Shown here: positions 29,471 to 37,993 of the stretch, piece after piece
How the letters are laid out: each line of letters opens with the position of its first letter
Numbering within the stretch: the first letter of the stretch is position 1
From: DASSQJ01 sp963773655
GTDB taxonomy: Bacteria > Actinomycetota > Actinomycetes > Actinomycetales > Dermatophilaceae
Direction of reading: 5' to 3'
Length of the DNA stretch: 64,000 bases
NCBI GenBank assembly: GCA_963773655.1
Contig: CAVZBX010000001.1
Location: 1,054,001-1,118,000 of the forward strand
Program-made: the position numbers and the translations under genes
The notes under the pieces: generated by a model
Database searches by the model: none
Told to the model about the DNA's origin: nothing
What the model saw: the letters and a program-made list of their open reading frames with translations, nothing else

Positions 29471-30325
29471 ATGAGCGACGTCGCGGCACCCCTGACCCTG
29501 CGCGAGGTGCTGGAGGTGGTCGAGCGGCTCTACCCGCCGTCGGCGGCCCAGTCGTGGGACCGGGTGGGGCTGGTCACCGGCGACCCGGACCAGCCGGTGC
29601 GGCGCATCCATCTGGCCGTCGACCCCACCCTCGAGGTGGTCCGCGAGGCGCGGGACCACGGTGCCGACCTGCTCCTCACCCACCACCCGCTCCTGCTGCG
29701 CGGGGTCCACGGTGTCGCGACGACGACGGCGAAGGGCGCGACGGTCACCGAGCTCGTCGTCGGGGACGTCGCCCTGTACGTGGCGCACACCAACGCCGAC
29801 GTCGCGGCCGAGGGGGTCTGTGAGGCACTCGCGGAGGCGTGCGGGCTCGACGCCACGGAGCCGTTGACCTGGTCCGAGGAGCAGCCGCTGGGGAGGGTCG
29901 GGGACCTGCCCGACGCCGAGCCGCTGCACGTGTTCGTCGAGCGGCTCGCCGGGCGGCTTCCGGCGACGGCCGGTGGGGTTCGGGTGGCCGGGCCGCCCGA
30001 GGCGCCCGTGCGCCGGATCGCGCTCCTAGGTGGGGCCGGCGACGACCTCTTCGACGCGGTGCGGGCCAGCGCTGCGGACGTCTACGTGACCGCCGACCTG
30101 CGCCACCACCCGGTCCTCGAGGCGCGTGAGGAGGCGCAGGGGGGACCGCCGTACCTCGTCGACGCGGGGCACTGGGCGAGCGAGCAGGTGTGGCTGCCGC
30201 GGGTGGAGCGGGCGCTGCTGGATGCCCTCGGCGCGGACGCGACTAGGGTGGAGACCCACATCAGCACAGTGCGCACCGACCCGTGGACGTTCGTCGTCGG
30301 TGCGTCCGAGGGAGGTATGCCGTGA
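29471..30325 (+). CDS. Nif3-like dinuclear metal-centre protein
   Basis: 284 residues. TLREVLEVVERLYPPSAAQSWDRVGLVTGDP and LLLTHHPLLLRGVHGV are the conserved N-terminal Nif3/NGG1p-interacting blocks; the paired His residues and later acidic residues bind two metals. Members are often called GTP cyclohydrolase I type 2 without proof. ATG 29471 comes two bases after tRNA-Val, leaving no room for a Shine-Dalgarno outside the tRNA. It ends in a GTGA overlap with the zinc-ribbon gene. Confidence 0.87.
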   Translation: MSDVAAPLTLREVLEVVERLYPPSAAQSWDRVGLVTGDPDQPVRRIHLAVDPTLEVVREARDHGADLLLTHHPLLLRGVHGVATTTAKGATVTELVVGDVALYVAHTNADVAAEGVCEALAEACGLDATEPLTWSEEQPLGRVGDLPDAEPLHVFVERLAGRLPATAGGVRVAGPPEAPVRRIALLGGAGDDLFDAVRASAADVYVTADLRHHPVLEAREEAQGGPPYLVDAGHWASEQVWLPRVERALLDALGADATRVETHISTVRTDPWTFVVGASEGGMP

Positions 30326-31063
30326 GAGCCGAGTCCGCACGTCAACAGCGGTTGCTCGACCTCCAGGCCATCGACACGCGACTCGACCAGATCGCGCACG
30401 CGCGCTCCCACCTGCCGCAGCTCGCCGAGCTCGCCGACCTCGAGGGCAAGAAGCGCCTGCTCGAGGACCAGCTGATCCGTTCGCGCACCGAGCTCGGCGA
30501 CGTGCAGCGGGAGGTGCGCAAGGCCGAGGCCGACGTGCAGCTCGTGCGCGACCGCGCCGCCCGCGACCAGGCCCGGCTCGATGCCGGCACCGGGACGGCC
30601 AAGGACCTCCAGGCGATCCAGCACGAGCTCGACCTCCCTCGCACGCCGGCAGAGCGAGCTCGAGGACATCGAGCTGGAGGTGATGGAGCGTGCCGAGGCC
30701 GCCGAGCACGACGTCGCCGAGCTGGAGCGCGGGATGGCCGAGCTCGACGAGCGGATCAGGGCCCTGGCGGCCGCCCGCGACGAGGCGCTCGTGACGCTCG
30801 ACGCCGAGGCGCAGCAGGTCGGGGGGCCGCGCTCGGAGGTGTCGGCCGAGGTGGGTGAGGACCTCGTGGCGCTCTACGAGAAGATCCGGTCCACGGCCGG
30901 GGGGACCGGCGCGGCGGCGCTGCGGCAGCGGCGCTGCGGCGGGTGCCAGCTCGACGTCAACCCGGTCGATCTCCAGCGCATGCGCTCGGCGGACGAGGAC
31001 GAGGTGATCCGCTGCGAGGAGTGCCGCCGCATCCTCGTCCGCACGCCCGAGTCGGGGCTGTGA
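30322..31063 (+). CDS. coiled-coil C4 zinc-ribbon protein (frameshifted in this sequence)
   Basis: A long alpha-helical coiled coil is followed by a C-terminal zinc ribbon (CGGCQLDVNP...CEECRRIL). The frame from GTG 30322 runs to about 30630; the next base is an extra G in CTC(G)ACC, after which the frame continues as SLARRQSELEDIELEVMERAE to the stop. Removing one base restores about 246 residues, the normal length. In actinobacteria this family sits between nif3-like and RNase H/CobC genes, exactly as here. The single insertion is probably a sequence error. Confidence 0.8.
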
Positions 31064-32217
31064 GCCGTCGGCTCACCGTCGAGGCCGACGGCGGGTCTCG
31101 GGGCAATCCCGGGGTCGCCGGGTACGGCGCGCTGGTCCGCGACACCGACACCGGGGCGCTGCTCGCCGAGCGCGCCGAGCCACTGGGCACGGCGTCGAAC
31201 AACGTCGCCGAGTACCGCGGCCTGATCGCCGGGCTCCAGGCGGCGCGGGCGATCGACCCGGGCGCCGAGGTGCGGGTGCGGATGGACTCCAAGCTCGTCG
31301 TCGAGCAGATGTCGGGCAGCTGGAAGATCAAGCACCAGGACATGCGCCGGCTCGCGCTCGAGGCCCAGGAGGTGGCGCGCTCCATCGCCGGCGCGGGCGG
31401 GTCGGTCACCTACGAGTGGATCCCCCGGGCGGAGAACGCGGCCGCCGACGCCCTGTCGAACGAGGGCATGGACGGACGGACGGTCGACCGCACCTTCGGC
31501 GGCCCGTCGAGCGTCGACGAGGCGCCGGGCGGTCCGACGGGTGGCGAGCCCGAGGGCGGCGAACCGGTTCGGCCCGGGGATCCGGCATCTCCTCGCACGT
31601 TCCGGCGTGGCACCCCCACGCGGGTGGTGCTCGTGCGCCACGGGGTCACCGACTTCACGGCCGAGGGCCGTCTCGACGGCCGCGGAGGCCCGGATCCGTC
31701 GCTCAACGCGACGGGGCGCCAGCAGGCGGTGGCCGCGGGCCGGGCGGTGGCCTCGCTCGTGCAGGGCCACCCGGCGCGGGTCCTGACGTCGTCGCTGGCT
31801 CGGGCCGTGGAGACCGGCTCGGCGGTGGCGTCGGCCCTCGGCGTCGAACCCGAATCGGACCCCGACTGGGACGAGCAGTCCTTCGGTGACTGGGACGGAC
31901 GATCGGTGCACGACCTCCTCGAGGCCGAACGCGAGGCGTTCCGCGCCCTCCGGGACGACCCCGCGTTCCGCCCGCCGGGCGGTGAGACGCACGAGGAGCT
32001 CGTCGCCCGGATCGTCCCGGCCTGGGAGCGCGTCGTCGGTGCCGGGGGCACGACGGTCGTCGTCTGCCACCGCAAGCCGATCCTCGTCGTCCTCGCCCAC
32101 CTGCTCTCGCTGCCGCACGACCGTGCGTGGCGGCTCGCCGCAGCCCCCGGGTCGCTCACGGCCGTCGAGGTCTGGGGCGACGGCGAGGTGTCCATCGCCT
32201 TCACCAACCGGACCTGA
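31060..32217 (+). CDS. bifunctional RNase H / histidine acid phosphatase
   Basis: 385 residues from GTG 31060, overlapping the previous stop. Residues 1-130 are a type I RNase H (EADGGSRGNPG, NNVAEYRGL, RMDSKLVVEQMSG, with the catalytic acidic residues in place). A linker of about 60 residues rich in Gly and Pro follows. Residues 190-385 are a phosphoglycerate-mutase/CobC-like phosphatase with Arg193-His194-Gly and the second His in VVCHRKPILVV. It is the fusion known from M. tuberculosis Rv2228c, which cleaves RNA-DNA hybrids and dephosphorylates alpha-ribazole phosphate. Confidence 0.92.
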   Translation: MSRRLTVEADGGSRGNPGVAGYGALVRDTDTGALLAERAEPLGTASNNVAEYRGLIAGLQAARAIDPGAEVRVRMDSKLVVEQMSGSWKIKHQDMRRLALEAQEVARSIAGAGGSVTYEWIPRAENAAADALSNEGMDGRTVDRTFGGPSSVDEAPGGPTGGEPEGGEPVRPGDPASPRTFRRGTPTRVVLVRHGVTDFTAEGRLDGRGGPDPSLNATGRQQAVAAGRAVASLVQGHPARVLTSSLARAVETGSAVASALGVEPESDPDWDEQSFGDWDGRSVHDLLEAEREAFRALRDDPAFRPPGGETHEELVARIVPAWERVVGAGGTTVVVCHRKPILVVLAHLLSLPHDRAWRLAAAPGSLTAVEVWGDGEVSIAFTNRT

Positions 32218-32289
32218 CCGCGCCGCCCGCACCGCGGGCCCGGGGGCACCACCGTCGGCAACCCGGGGTGGGTGCACCGCCTGTGGCCC

Positions 32290-33867
32290 TCAGAACGGTG
32301 GGGGCTGGGCAGTCGGTGGTGGGGAGATCGCGGCGGCCGGGACGGGATCCGGCGGTGGCAGCGGCAGCAGCCGGTGCTGGGGCTCGGTGACCCGGACCTG
32401 GCCGGCGGGTCCGGCCCAGGTGACGGTGCCGTCGGGGGAGAGCGTGTAGCGCCAGCGCCCCTGCTGCTTGAGGCGGTGGTGGCGCCGGCAGAGCCCGGCG
32501 AGGTTGCCGGGACAGGTGGGCCCACCGGGCCAGGGCCGGACGTGGTCGAGGTCGAGGTACTCGGCTCGCTTGGTGCAGCCCCACATCCGGCAGGTGCCGT
32601 CGCGGGTGGTGACGAAGCCGCGCACGGCCTTCGGCGGGGTGTACGCGCGGGTCGTGGTGGAGGCCAGGGTGCCGGTGTCGGCGTCGAGCATCGCCCGGGT
32701 GACGTCGAGGGGGAGGGTCCTCAGCATGCAGGCGACGACGCCGGCGGGGACGAACCCGATGCCGGGCAGGTCGCAGCCGGAGACGGCTGCCCCGTTGGCG
32801 AGGAGCGCCTGCGGCCCGAAGCGGGCGTCGGGGGCGAGGTCGTCGGCGGTGGAGAGCTCGAGCCAGGAGAGCTCCTCGCGGGAGGCGTCGGTCAGGTCCG
32901 CGTACCGGGTCTCGACGCCGGTGACGGCATCGATCACGGTCTCGTCGTCATCGCGGTCGACGCGCACCCACTGCGACCCCCGGTCGCCGCCGGCAGGCGC
33001 GTCGGCTTCGGCCCGGTCGCCCGCGGGGTCGGTGACGATCCCGGAGACCGTCTGGTCGGTCAGCACGGGGATGCCGAGGGTGACCGCGGCGGTGACGGTG
33101 ACGTTCTCGAGGACCAGGTCGGCGAGGGCGTCGGCGCGGGCCTCGGCCATGGTCAGGGCCGGGTCGTCGGCGCAGTGGGTGGTGGCGAGCTCCTCGACGG
33201 CGGCGGCCATCGCGGCGCTGGCCTCGGTCGGCAGCAGGGCCCACCACTCGGAGAGGCCGTCCTCGCCCGGGCGGACCTGGACGGTGCGGCCTCGCCGGGT
33301 GCGCTCCTGCTGGGCGGCGACCTGGTCCGCCGCGATCCGAGTGGCGGTCTCGCGGGCGGAGCGGGCGACCCGCGCCGGGTCCATCCCGACCAGCCGGGGA
33401 GCGAGCGCAACGTCGACGCGCGCGCACGCGTCGACGTCGAGGCCGGTGCAGGCGTCGACGACCTTGTGGGCCGACGCCGCCGGCAGGTCGCCGGCCAGCA
33501 CCAGGTCGCGCAGCAGTGGGAACCGGGAGGCGAGGGCGGCGCCGAGGGCGACCTTCCGCCCGGCCACGCCCTCGGTGAGGCCGGTGGCGGCGCTCATCTC
33601 GGCCGGGGCCATCTCGTCGACGAAGCCGACCGGGTGCACCCGCTCGCGCCACGTCGGCTCGTGGAGGGTGTGCTCGACCCGGGCCCCGAAGGCGGCGGAC
33701 GTCATCGCCAGGGCCTCTGCAGCGTTGGCCAGCCGCTGCGCCTCCCCGGCGAGCGCGAACGCCTCGTCCGGCCTCAGCCGGTGGCCGGACTCGACCAGCT
33801 CGCGCCCCAGGCCCGCACATGCGCGCCGCAGCCGCATGACGCGGTTGGTGGCGATGGTCGGGTCCAT
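32290..33867 (-). CDS. DUF222 / HNH endonuclease-like protein (13E12 family)
   Basis: 525 residues from ATG 33867. Residues about 20-330 are the helical DUF222 domain. The C-terminus has an HNH motif (LDLDHVRPWPGG ... NLAGLCRRHHRLKQQG) with zinc-type cysteines (CRMWGC). Members are multicopy in mycobacteria and many actinobacteria (13E12 repeats); several are DNA-damage induced. A LexA-type box sits in the promoter here. The nuclease substrate and cellular role are not established. Confidence 0.88.
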   Translation of the reverse strand: MDPTIATNRVMRLRRACAGLGRELVESGHRLRPDEAFALAGEAQRLANAAEALAMTSAAFGARVEHTLHEPTWRERVHPVGFVDEMAPAEMSAATGLTEGVAGRKVALGAALASRFPLLRDLVLAGDLPAASAHKVVDACTGLDVDACARVDVALAPRLVGMDPARVARSARETATRIAADQVAAQQERTRRGRTVQVRPGEDGLSEWWALLPTEASAAMAAAVEELATTHCADDPALTMAEARADALADLVLENVTVTAAVTLGIPVLTDQTVSGIVTDPAGDRAEADAPAGGDRGSQWVRVDRDDDETVIDAVTGVETRYADLTDASREELSWLELSTADDLAPDARFGPQALLANGAAVSGCDLPGIGFVPAGVVACMLRTLPLDVTRAMLDADTGTLASTTTRAYTPPKAVRGFVTTRDGTCRMWGCTKRAEYLDLDHVRPWPGGPTCPGNLAGLCRRHHRLKQQGRWRYTLSPDGTVTWAGPAGQVRVTEPQHRLLPLPPPDPVPAAAISPPPTAQPPPF

Positions 33868-33872
33868 GCCCC

Positions 33873-33902
33873 ATCGTAACCGAACATCCGTTCGATACAC
33901 AA
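33873..33902 (-). promoter_or_regulatory. SOS-controlled promoter of the HNH gene
   Basis: On the minus strand: -35 TTGTGT (33902-33897), an 18-base spacer, -10 TACGAT (33878-33873), then 5 bases to ATG 33867. The spacer contains TCGAAC-GGAT-GTTCGG, one base off the actinobacterial LexA consensus TCGAACNNNNGTTCGA. LexA binding there would block RNA polymerase. The transcript would be leaderless. Confidence 0.75.
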
Positions 33903-34468
33903 GCCCCTGCGGCGACCTGTTCGCCTGGAGCGCAGTCGGAGCGAGGAGCGCACCATCGAACACAATGGCGACCCACGGAGTGCAGGGGTCAGCCGCCGGG
34001 CCCCAGGCGACTGCCACCAGTTGACGGGGGATCGAGTACGGGGGACTTGCGCCGAACTGAGCCTTTCGCAGCCACCAACCTCAGCCCCGCGGCCTCGGGC
34101 AGCGGACCACCACCGTGGCCGATCGCTGGATTCGGTGCGCGCGGTGGACGGTTCGCCGTCGACGGCGCAGGCCCCGGCGTCAACGCCGCAGAGGTCTGCT
34201 ACTTCGGCCCGGACTCCCTTGAGTTCCGTGCGAGAGAGCGCGAGGCGGCGAAGTGCCGCACGTCCCGAGAAGTCCCTGACTGCTCAGGTGGCGACGGGCT
34301 TGTCGGGCGTGGACGTGGCAACAGCCCGCATCGCATACCGGTAACCGCGTCATCGCTGGGACGGGAGCCGCCCCGGCGTCTCGCGGCGGGGAGACCCGTC
34401 GGCTCCTGACCCTGTGCGAGCCCCACCTGCCGAGCGGACTATGCCGCCACCGGGCGGGTGGTCGCCGA
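33903..34468. other. 566-bp gene-poor stretch
   Basis: No recognisable gene, RNA or large repeat is visible here. Open frames up to about 120 codons exist on the plus strand (for example from 34047), but their translations are compositionally random and lack ribosome sites. The stretch lies upstream of the HNH gene and downstream of the VOC gene. Confidence 0.5.
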
Positions 34469-34864
34469 TCAGGTCAGCTGCGAGATCTCGAAGAGGTGAC
34501 CGTCCGGGTCACGGAAGAACGCCCGGGTCTCACCACCACGATCGACAGGTGCGGTCAGGAACTGGGCGCCCCGTTCACTGAGCAGCTCGTGGGTCGCTCG
34601 ACAGTCATCGACCCGGAAGATGATCTGAGCGCTGACCCGATCGGGGTCATCGGGCACCGCCAACGTGACGCCCGGCTTGTCCGGGCCCGGTCCGCCCCCG
34701 GTCACCAGCAGCAGCCAGTTCCCCAGCAGATCGAGCACCACCGACGTCCCCCCGTACTCGCCGTGGACCGAGGCATCGAGCACCTCGACGTACCAGTCAC
34801 GGCTGACTGCCGCATCGGCGACGACCAGCATGTGCGTCATCGCCCGCGCTTCGAAGCGGTCCAT
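34469..34864 (-). CDS. VOC-family glyoxalase/dioxygenase-like protein
   Basis: 131 residues. Two beta-alpha-beta-beta-beta modules: MTHMLVVADAAVSRDWYVEVLDA...GGTSVVLDLLGNWLLL and AQIIFRVDDCRATHELLSERGAQF...GGETRAFFRDPDGHLFEIS. The final E in GHLFEIS and the other metal-ligand positions fit vicinal oxygen chelate proteins. The substrate is unknown. A minus-strand TACTCT lies 7 bases before ATG 34864 and no Shine-Dalgarno is seen, so it is probably leaderless. It forms a same-strand group with the next two minus genes. Confidence 0.8.
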   Translation of the reverse strand: MDRFEARAMTHMLVVADAAVSRDWYVEVLDASVHGEYGGTSVVLDLLGNWLLLVTGGGPGPDKPGVTLAVPDDPDRVSAQIIFRVDDCRATHELLSERGAQFLTAPVDRGGETRAFFRDPDGHLFEISQLT

Positions 34865-34986
34865 GCCGGGCAGAGTATCCGCGCCGGACTCCCAGCGATC
34901 TCGACTCCCGCCTCGATCTTCCTCAGGTGGAGGGAGTGTCCGATGAGTCCGAACGTTGCTCGAGTGTGCGAGTCGGTGCCGTCGGC

Positions 34987-35673
34987 CTACGCGGATCGGG
35001 TCACGGTGATGCGGAGGGCGTCCGCTCCCCGGCCGGCGAGTTGTCCCAGCGCGGCGGTGCGGCCGGTGAGCAGGAGCAGGATGGCGCCGATGGGGCCGGT
35101 GACCTCGGGGCCTTGGCCGCGGCTCCAGTCGGTGTCGGTGGCCCTGAGCTGGTAGGTGTCGAGGGGTAGCCGGCGGTTGACGGTGGCGAGCCACGTGTTT
35201 CGGGTGTCCCACCGACGGGTCGCGGCGAGGGCGCTGAGTGAGGGTCGCATGGGCAGGTCGACGCCGAGGGGAACTGCGATGTCCTGGCTGTGGACGAGGA
35301 TGTCGGTCAGCGTCTCCAGGGGAGTGATCCCGGGGTTGTGTCGACGTGACCCGATGCCGTTCCTGATCCTCGCGACGATCTGCTCTGTGGACAACGCCTG
35401 CGCCTGCAGGACCCCGGCGTCGTGGATGAAGGTGTTCAACGGCATGCTCCGCAGGATGCTGGGATGACGGCTGATGAACCCCAAGGCGTCGCGGACCCGT
35501 TGTTGCTGCATGGTGAGGTGCGCGGCGACGTGTCGCACGGTCCAGCCGTCGCACAGCGAGGGGTGCTCCCACTGTTCGGGCGTGAGGCCTTCGAGCAGCG
35601 CGGCGGTCCTGGCTCGTTGGTCGTCGATTCCGGCCCACAGGGCGTCCGTGTCGATGGTCGTCGAGCTAGTCAT
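34987..35673 (-). CDS. DinB / maleylpyruvate-isomerase-like (TIGR03083) protein
   Basis: 228 residues from ATG 35673 with GAAGGAGGAACG upstream. LWAGIDDQRARTAALLEGLTPEQWEHPSLCDGWTVRHVAAHL is the conserved N-terminus of the actinobacterial TIGR03083 family: a DinB four-helix fold with metal-binding His in VRHVAAHL and ILVHSQDI. Related enzymes use mycothiol, but this subfamily is uncharacterised. The start is 11 bp after the stop of the DsbA-like gene, so the two are likely one transcript. Confidence 0.8.
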   Translation of the reverse strand: MTSSTTIDTDALWAGIDDQRARTAALLEGLTPEQWEHPSLCDGWTVRHVAAHLTMQQQRVRDALGFISRHPSILRSMPLNTFIHDAGVLQAQALSTEQIVARIRNGIGSRRHNPGITPLETLTDILVHSQDIAVPLGVDLPMRPSLSALAATRRWDTRNTWLATVNRRLPLDTYQLRATDTDWSRGQGPEVTGPIGAILLLLTGRTAALGQLAGRGADALRITVTRSA

Positions 35674-35683
35674 CGTTCCTCCT

Positions 35684-36304
35684 TCAGCTGAAGACCGGGG
35701 GCTGCATGCGGGTCCGCTTGAGCTCGTAGAACTGTGGGTAGCCGGCGAGCAGTCGTGCGCCCTCGAAGACCTCGACCGCTTGCTCTCCACGCGGGATCCC
35801 GTTCAGAACCGGGCCGAAGAACGCCACCCCGCCGATGGAGGTGATCGGCGTCCCGACCTCGCCACCGACGAGGGCCACCCCGGCGTCGTGGCTCAGGCGC
35901 ATGGGTGCGTCGTGGTCATCCGACTCCATAGCGTCCTCCAGGCCGGCCGGCAGCCCCAGCTGGGCGAGCGCCGCGCGGATCACCTCGTGGTACTCCGCGG
36001 CGGTGGGTCGACGCCAGATGTCGAACACGCGGCCCCCGAAGGCGGTGTAGAAGTCCGCGAGCACCTCTGGTCCAAACCTCACCGCCACGCCCGTTGCCAC
36101 CCTCGCCGGCCCACGGCTCCCCTCGACGCTGCGGCGATACTCCGCCGCGAGGTCCGTGCGGTCCTGGTTGAGGAGGTACAGGCTCATGACGTGGTGGCGC
36201 ACCCTCAGTCGGGTTCGCTCGCCCACTTCCTGCAGCCAGCGCGAGGCAGTCCACGAGTAGGGGCACACCGGGTCGAACCAGAAGTCGACCACTGTCGTGT
36301 CCAC
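35684..36304 (-). CDS. DsbA-like oxidoreductase (Rv2466c-type mycothiol-dependent family)
   Basis: 206 residues from GTG 36304 (GGAGG 5 bases upstream; TTG 36307 is an alternative). The thioredoxin-fold opening DFWFDPVCPYSWTASRWL matches the M. tuberculosis Rv2466c nitroreductase, which uses mycothiol and activates nitro compounds. The active site reads Cys14-Pro-Tyr-Ser17, so the resolving Cys of CPxC is missing. MSLYLLN and GTPITSIGG (cis-Pro loop) are present. Divergent from a MarR regulator, sharing a 75-bp operator region that probably controls both. Confidence 0.82.
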   Translation of the reverse strand: MDTTVVDFWFDPVCPYSWTASRWLQEVGERTRLRVRHHVMSLYLLNQDRTDLAAEYRRSVEGSRGPARVATGVAVRFGPEVLADFYTAFGGRVFDIWRRPTAAEYHEVIRAALAQLGLPAGLEDAMESDDHDAPMRLSHDAGVALVGGEVGTPITSIGGVAFFGPVLNGIPRGEQAVEVFEGARLLAGYPQFYELKRTRMQPPVFS

Positions 36305-36325
36305 CAACGCCTCCAGGGCTAGACT

Positions 36326-36364
36326 AGTCCTACTGGCGAACTACTGTAGTTCGATGATAGGACT
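36326..36364. promoter_or_regulatory. nested palindromic operator between DsbA-like and marR genes
   Basis: An inner perfect repeat CGAACTAC-T-GTAGTTCG (36337-36353) and outer arms AGTCCTA (36326-36332) and TAGGACT (36358-36364) share the same centre, 36345. This fits a MarR-family dimer or two dimers binding between the divergent start codons (36304 and 36380). Confidence 0.75.
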
Positions 36365-36379
36365 TTGTGAAGGGATCCG

Positions 36380-36814
36380 ATGGAGCGCGAACTGCCGGCC
36401 AGCCTGCTCATGTTCATCGCCTCGCGATCGGCCGCCAACCGCGTCTTCGATGCGCTCCAGGAACGTGGTTTCGACGACGTGACCATCGCGCAGGCCCGGC
36501 TCATGATGGGCGTCGACCCCGAAGGCACCCGGCTCAGCGTGCTGGCCGCGCGTGCGCAGATCGCCAAGCAGACGGCGACCGCTCTGGTCGACAAGCTCGA
36601 GCGCGCTGGCTACGTCGAGCGCGTCGCCGATCCCACCGACGGCCGGGCGCGCCTGGTGCGCATGACCTCACGGGCGAAGGAGGCGATCCCGCACGCCCGA
36701 GCCGAGGAGGACCGCATCGAGGAGGAGTGGCGCGCACACCTCGGCACCAAGCGCATGCAGCAACTCCGCGAAGCGCTCACCGACCTACGAACGATCACCG
36801 ACCCCTACCTGTGA
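36380..36814 (+). CDS. MarR-family transcriptional regulator
   Basis: 144 residues; ATG 36380 with GAAGGG upstream. A winged helix-turn-helix (about 45-105: LSVLAARAQIAKQTATALVDKLERAGYVERVADPTDGRARLVRMT) sits between N- and C-terminal dimerisation helices. It has no Cys, so sensing is unlikely to be by thiol oxidation in this protein. It is most likely the repressor of the divergent DsbA-like gene and of itself through the nested palindrome at 36326-36364. Confidence 0.9.
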   Translation: MERELPASLLMFIASRSAANRVFDALQERGFDDVTIAQARLMMGVDPEGTRLSVLAARAQIAKQTATALVDKLERAGYVERVADPTDGRARLVRMTSRAKEAIPHARAEEDRIEEEWRAHLGTKRMQQLREALTDLRTITDPYL

Positions 36815-37091
36815 TCACCCAGGTTCGGTCGGTCGAGAACCGGAAGGCGGTACCTCGGAGCCCTGACGCCCTGCAACGGCGCATGGGCTCGAGGTGGCGG
36901 AGTGCGGCGCGTTGGTGACGACGGAACACCATCATTCCGGGCGTGGGTGGCTCTGGGGCCCCCTGCTCCGTTCGCAGCTGGGAAGAGCCATCGGCGCACT
37001 CGGACAGCGTTGCCGGCCGGTCTTCTCTCACCACGGGGGCCCAGCGCTGGCGAGCTCTCCGGTTGCCTGCCCGCAACCGAGAGGAGCGCCC

Positions 37092-37783
37092 ATGTTCAGC
37101 CTCAGGAGCAGGGCCAGGGTCGTCGCACTCGCCCTCCCGATCTGCCTGGCCCCGCTGATGGTCCCGGCCGCCGCGTCGGCGATTCCGCCGCAGGCCGAGG
37201 AGATCGCCACCTTCGGGTGGCTCTTCCCGGACCTCGACGATCACCTGATCGGCTTCCTCGACATCTCCCGCGAGGACTTCTGCGCCCGGGTCGACGGTGG
37301 CGCCGAAGGGCCGCCACCGCTGAAGGACCCGGCCTCCCCGGCGTGGGTGCGCGAGCGCGGCGACGGGGGCGTCGGCGTGGTGGCGATGGACACCGTTACC
37401 TCGGGCTGTGGCGCCTGGACGACGGCGCTCCTGCCGAGGGCGCCTGCGCGGACACCGACGACAGCGACGCCCCGCTGGGCGTGGGAACTGCGGACCCGGT
37501 CGGCATCGATCACGTGTGCGCGTTCCTCGAGCACGGGGCGATCGGCGCGCAGTGGAACGGCAGGGCGCAGCTCACAGGTGAGGGCGGAGCCACGTACCAG
37601 TACCAGTTCTTCTTCATCGAACTGCACACCCCGGACGGCACGCTCAGGCAGGACGACATGCTGCGCAGCACCCTGATCGCGCTCCCCTGGCAGGGCAGGT
37701 GCGGAACCCACGATCCAGCGCGTGGCCGCTTCACGGCGCTTGGATGCGCGTCAACCCGCGGAGGACACGCGACGTCACAGTGA
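37092..37783 (+). pseudogene. secreted protein of unknown function, frameshifted
   Basis: ATG 37092 with GAGAGGAGCG upstream opens a clear signal peptide (VVALALPICLAPLMVPAAASA, cut after about residue 30). The frame reads to about 37386 (ERGDGGVGVVA). It then continues one frame over as DGHRYLGLWRLDDGAP ... CAFLEHGAIGAQWNGRAQLTG ... YQYQFFFIEL to TGA 37781-37783. One missing base near 37387 would restore about 230 residues. It could be a real pseudogene or a sequence error. No family was recognised. Confidence 0.5.
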
Positions 37784-37866
37784 CGACGCGGAAGCTCGAG
37801 GAGGACGCAGCAATTGCCGCGACCCGGCCGGGCATCCGCGACATCACAGTGATGACGCGGAAGCTC
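37768..37866. repeat. 30-bp repeat pair with compensating palindrome
   Basis: Two 30-bp copies (37768-37797 and 37837-37866) differ at only two positions. Each contains a 13-bp palindrome: CGTCACAGTGACG in copy 1 and CATCACAGTGATG in copy 2. The two differences are paired (G-C to A-T), so the inverted repeat is kept. The stop of the upstream frame lies inside copy 1. Confidence 0.75.
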
Positions 37867-37993
37867 CGGGCGCGTAGCCCCTACACGGCGGAGGGAGGCG
37901 ACCAAGCTGTCGCGCATCCCCGGGGCGGAGGACACTCACCGCGGCTGGCTCCGGTCCAGCCTTGCCGGGCCATGGCCGGCGGCGGAGCCGGGG

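Noticed and set aside
33903..34468. Plus-strand open frames from 34021 and 34047
   Set aside because: No ribosome site, no leaderless box at the right distance and no recognisable protein pattern.
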